Assembly: GCA_950059165.1 (NCBI GenBank)
Contig: CATLUC010000005.1
Location: 1-15,976, forward strand
Source: an uncultured Clostridium sp.
GTDB lineage: Bacteria; Bacillota; Clostridia; TANB77; CAG-508
Direction: 5' to 3'
DNA: 15,976 nt
Position numbers and translations under genes: made by a program
The notes under the pieces: model-generated
Told to the model about the DNA's origin: nothing
What the model saw: only the letters and a program-made list of their open reading frames with translations
The model's database searches: none
Part shown: positions 15,557 through 15,976 of the stretch, piece by piece
Layout: every line of letters begins with the position of its first letter
Position numbering within the stretch: the stretch's first letter is position 1

Positions 15557-15976
15557 TTATAATAATTTTTCTAACTCTTTAATCTTATCACGAAGTTCTG
15601 CTGCTTTTTCAAATTCCATTGCTCCTGCATATTGTAGCATTTCATCAGTTAATTTATTTATAACTTCTTTAATATCTTCACTTTTTTCTAGTTTGTATTC
15701 TACTCCAATATCTTCTACTGTTGTTATTGCAATATTTTCACGTACTGATTTTTGAATTGTCTTTGGTGTGATTCCATGTTCAGTATTATACTGCTCTTGA
15801 ATTTTTCTTCTTCTATTTGTTTCTGTAATTGCTTTTTCCATACTTTTAGTTAGTTCATCTGCATACATAATAACTGTTCCATCTGTATTTCTAGCAGCAC
15901 GCCCAATTGTCTGTATTAATGACCTTTCTGAACGCAAAAAACCTTCTTTGTCTGCATCTAGTATTGCAACTAATGA
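15557..15976 (-). CDS. uvrB: UvrABC system protein B, C-terminal part
   Basis: UvrB is the helicase-like damage-verification subunit of nucleotide excision repair. The window holds the last 139 residues; the start lies beyond the right edge. Visible are LVAILDADKEGFLRSERSL, helicase motif VI (QTIGRAARN), the segment KAITETNRRRKIQEQYN and HGITPKTI, and the C-terminal UVR domain (about the last 35 residues, with MEFEKAAELRDKIKELE) that contacts UvrC. The reading frame enters without a break and ends at TAA 15557. It is directly followed by the mgtC-like gene about 40 bp downstream. Confidence 0.95.
   Translation of the reverse strand, partial: SLVAILDADKEGFLRSERSLIQTIGRAARNTDGTVIMYADELTKSMEKAITETNRRRKIQEQYNTEHGITPKTIQKSVRENIAITTVEDIGVEYKLEKSEDIKEVINKLTDEMLQYAGAMEFEKAAELRDKIKELEKLL

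Overview
The window is AT-rich DNA with strong AGGAGG ribosome binding sites, an electron-bifurcating-type [FeFe] hydrogenase operon, a class 1B dihydroorotate dehydrogenase with PyrK, and short intergenic regions. This suggests a strictly anaerobic member of the Bacillota, most likely an uncultured clostridium. Nearly all genes lie on the minus strand. Only a DUF5684-type membrane protein and a PyrE-like phosphoribosyltransferase lie on the plus strand.

Layout from left to right: (1) 1-1459 is the open 5' part of a protein made of about six tandem helix-turn-helix-like units plus a coiled coil, with its own promoter, operator-like palindrome and folded leader (1540-1656). (2) 1692-6066 is the operon hydC-hydB-hydA, read leftwards from a promoter at 6110-6138 and interrupted by a 126-bp palindromic element and a short repeat pair. 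(3) 6289-6810 is a small membrane protein with its own promoter and terminator. (4) 6931-13191 is a leftward pyrimidine operon, pyrC - ymdB-like - pyrF - pyrK - pyrD - ispG, with a 140-bp palindromic element between pyrK and pyrD. (5) 13346-14203 is a divergent PyrE-like gene. (6) 14258-15976 is uvrB (partial) - mgtC-like - cysE, read leftwards.

The striking observation is a recurrent +1 frame change. Seven genes (hydA, hydB, ispG, pyrK, pyrF, cysE, mgtC) carry eight sites where one extra C sits exactly between codons, directly before a glycine GGA codon. The original frame therefore reads NNN CGG A..., and the protein family continues only if CGGA is read as one Gly or the C is skipped. By my manual scan these eight are the only in-frame CGG codons in about 4,750 codons. 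Other CGG triplets in genes are out of frame and cause no break. The preceding codons differ (GGC, CTT, AAT, CCT, GAA, AGA, CTT, GCT), so the only shared signal is CGGA. This looks like a lineage in which CGG is not a normal sense codon and CGGA is decoded as Gly with a +1 shift. A systematic base-calling artefact is the main alternative and cannot be excluded without reads. Two further frame breaks (hydB 3' part, mgtC 3' part) lack CGG and are reported separately.

Together the genes cover H2 metabolism linked to NAD(H) and ferredoxin, de novo UMP synthesis, isoprenoid precursor synthesis, cysteine synthesis and DNA repair. These are housekeeping functions unlikely all to be pseudogenes, which is why the recurrent frame change deserves attention.
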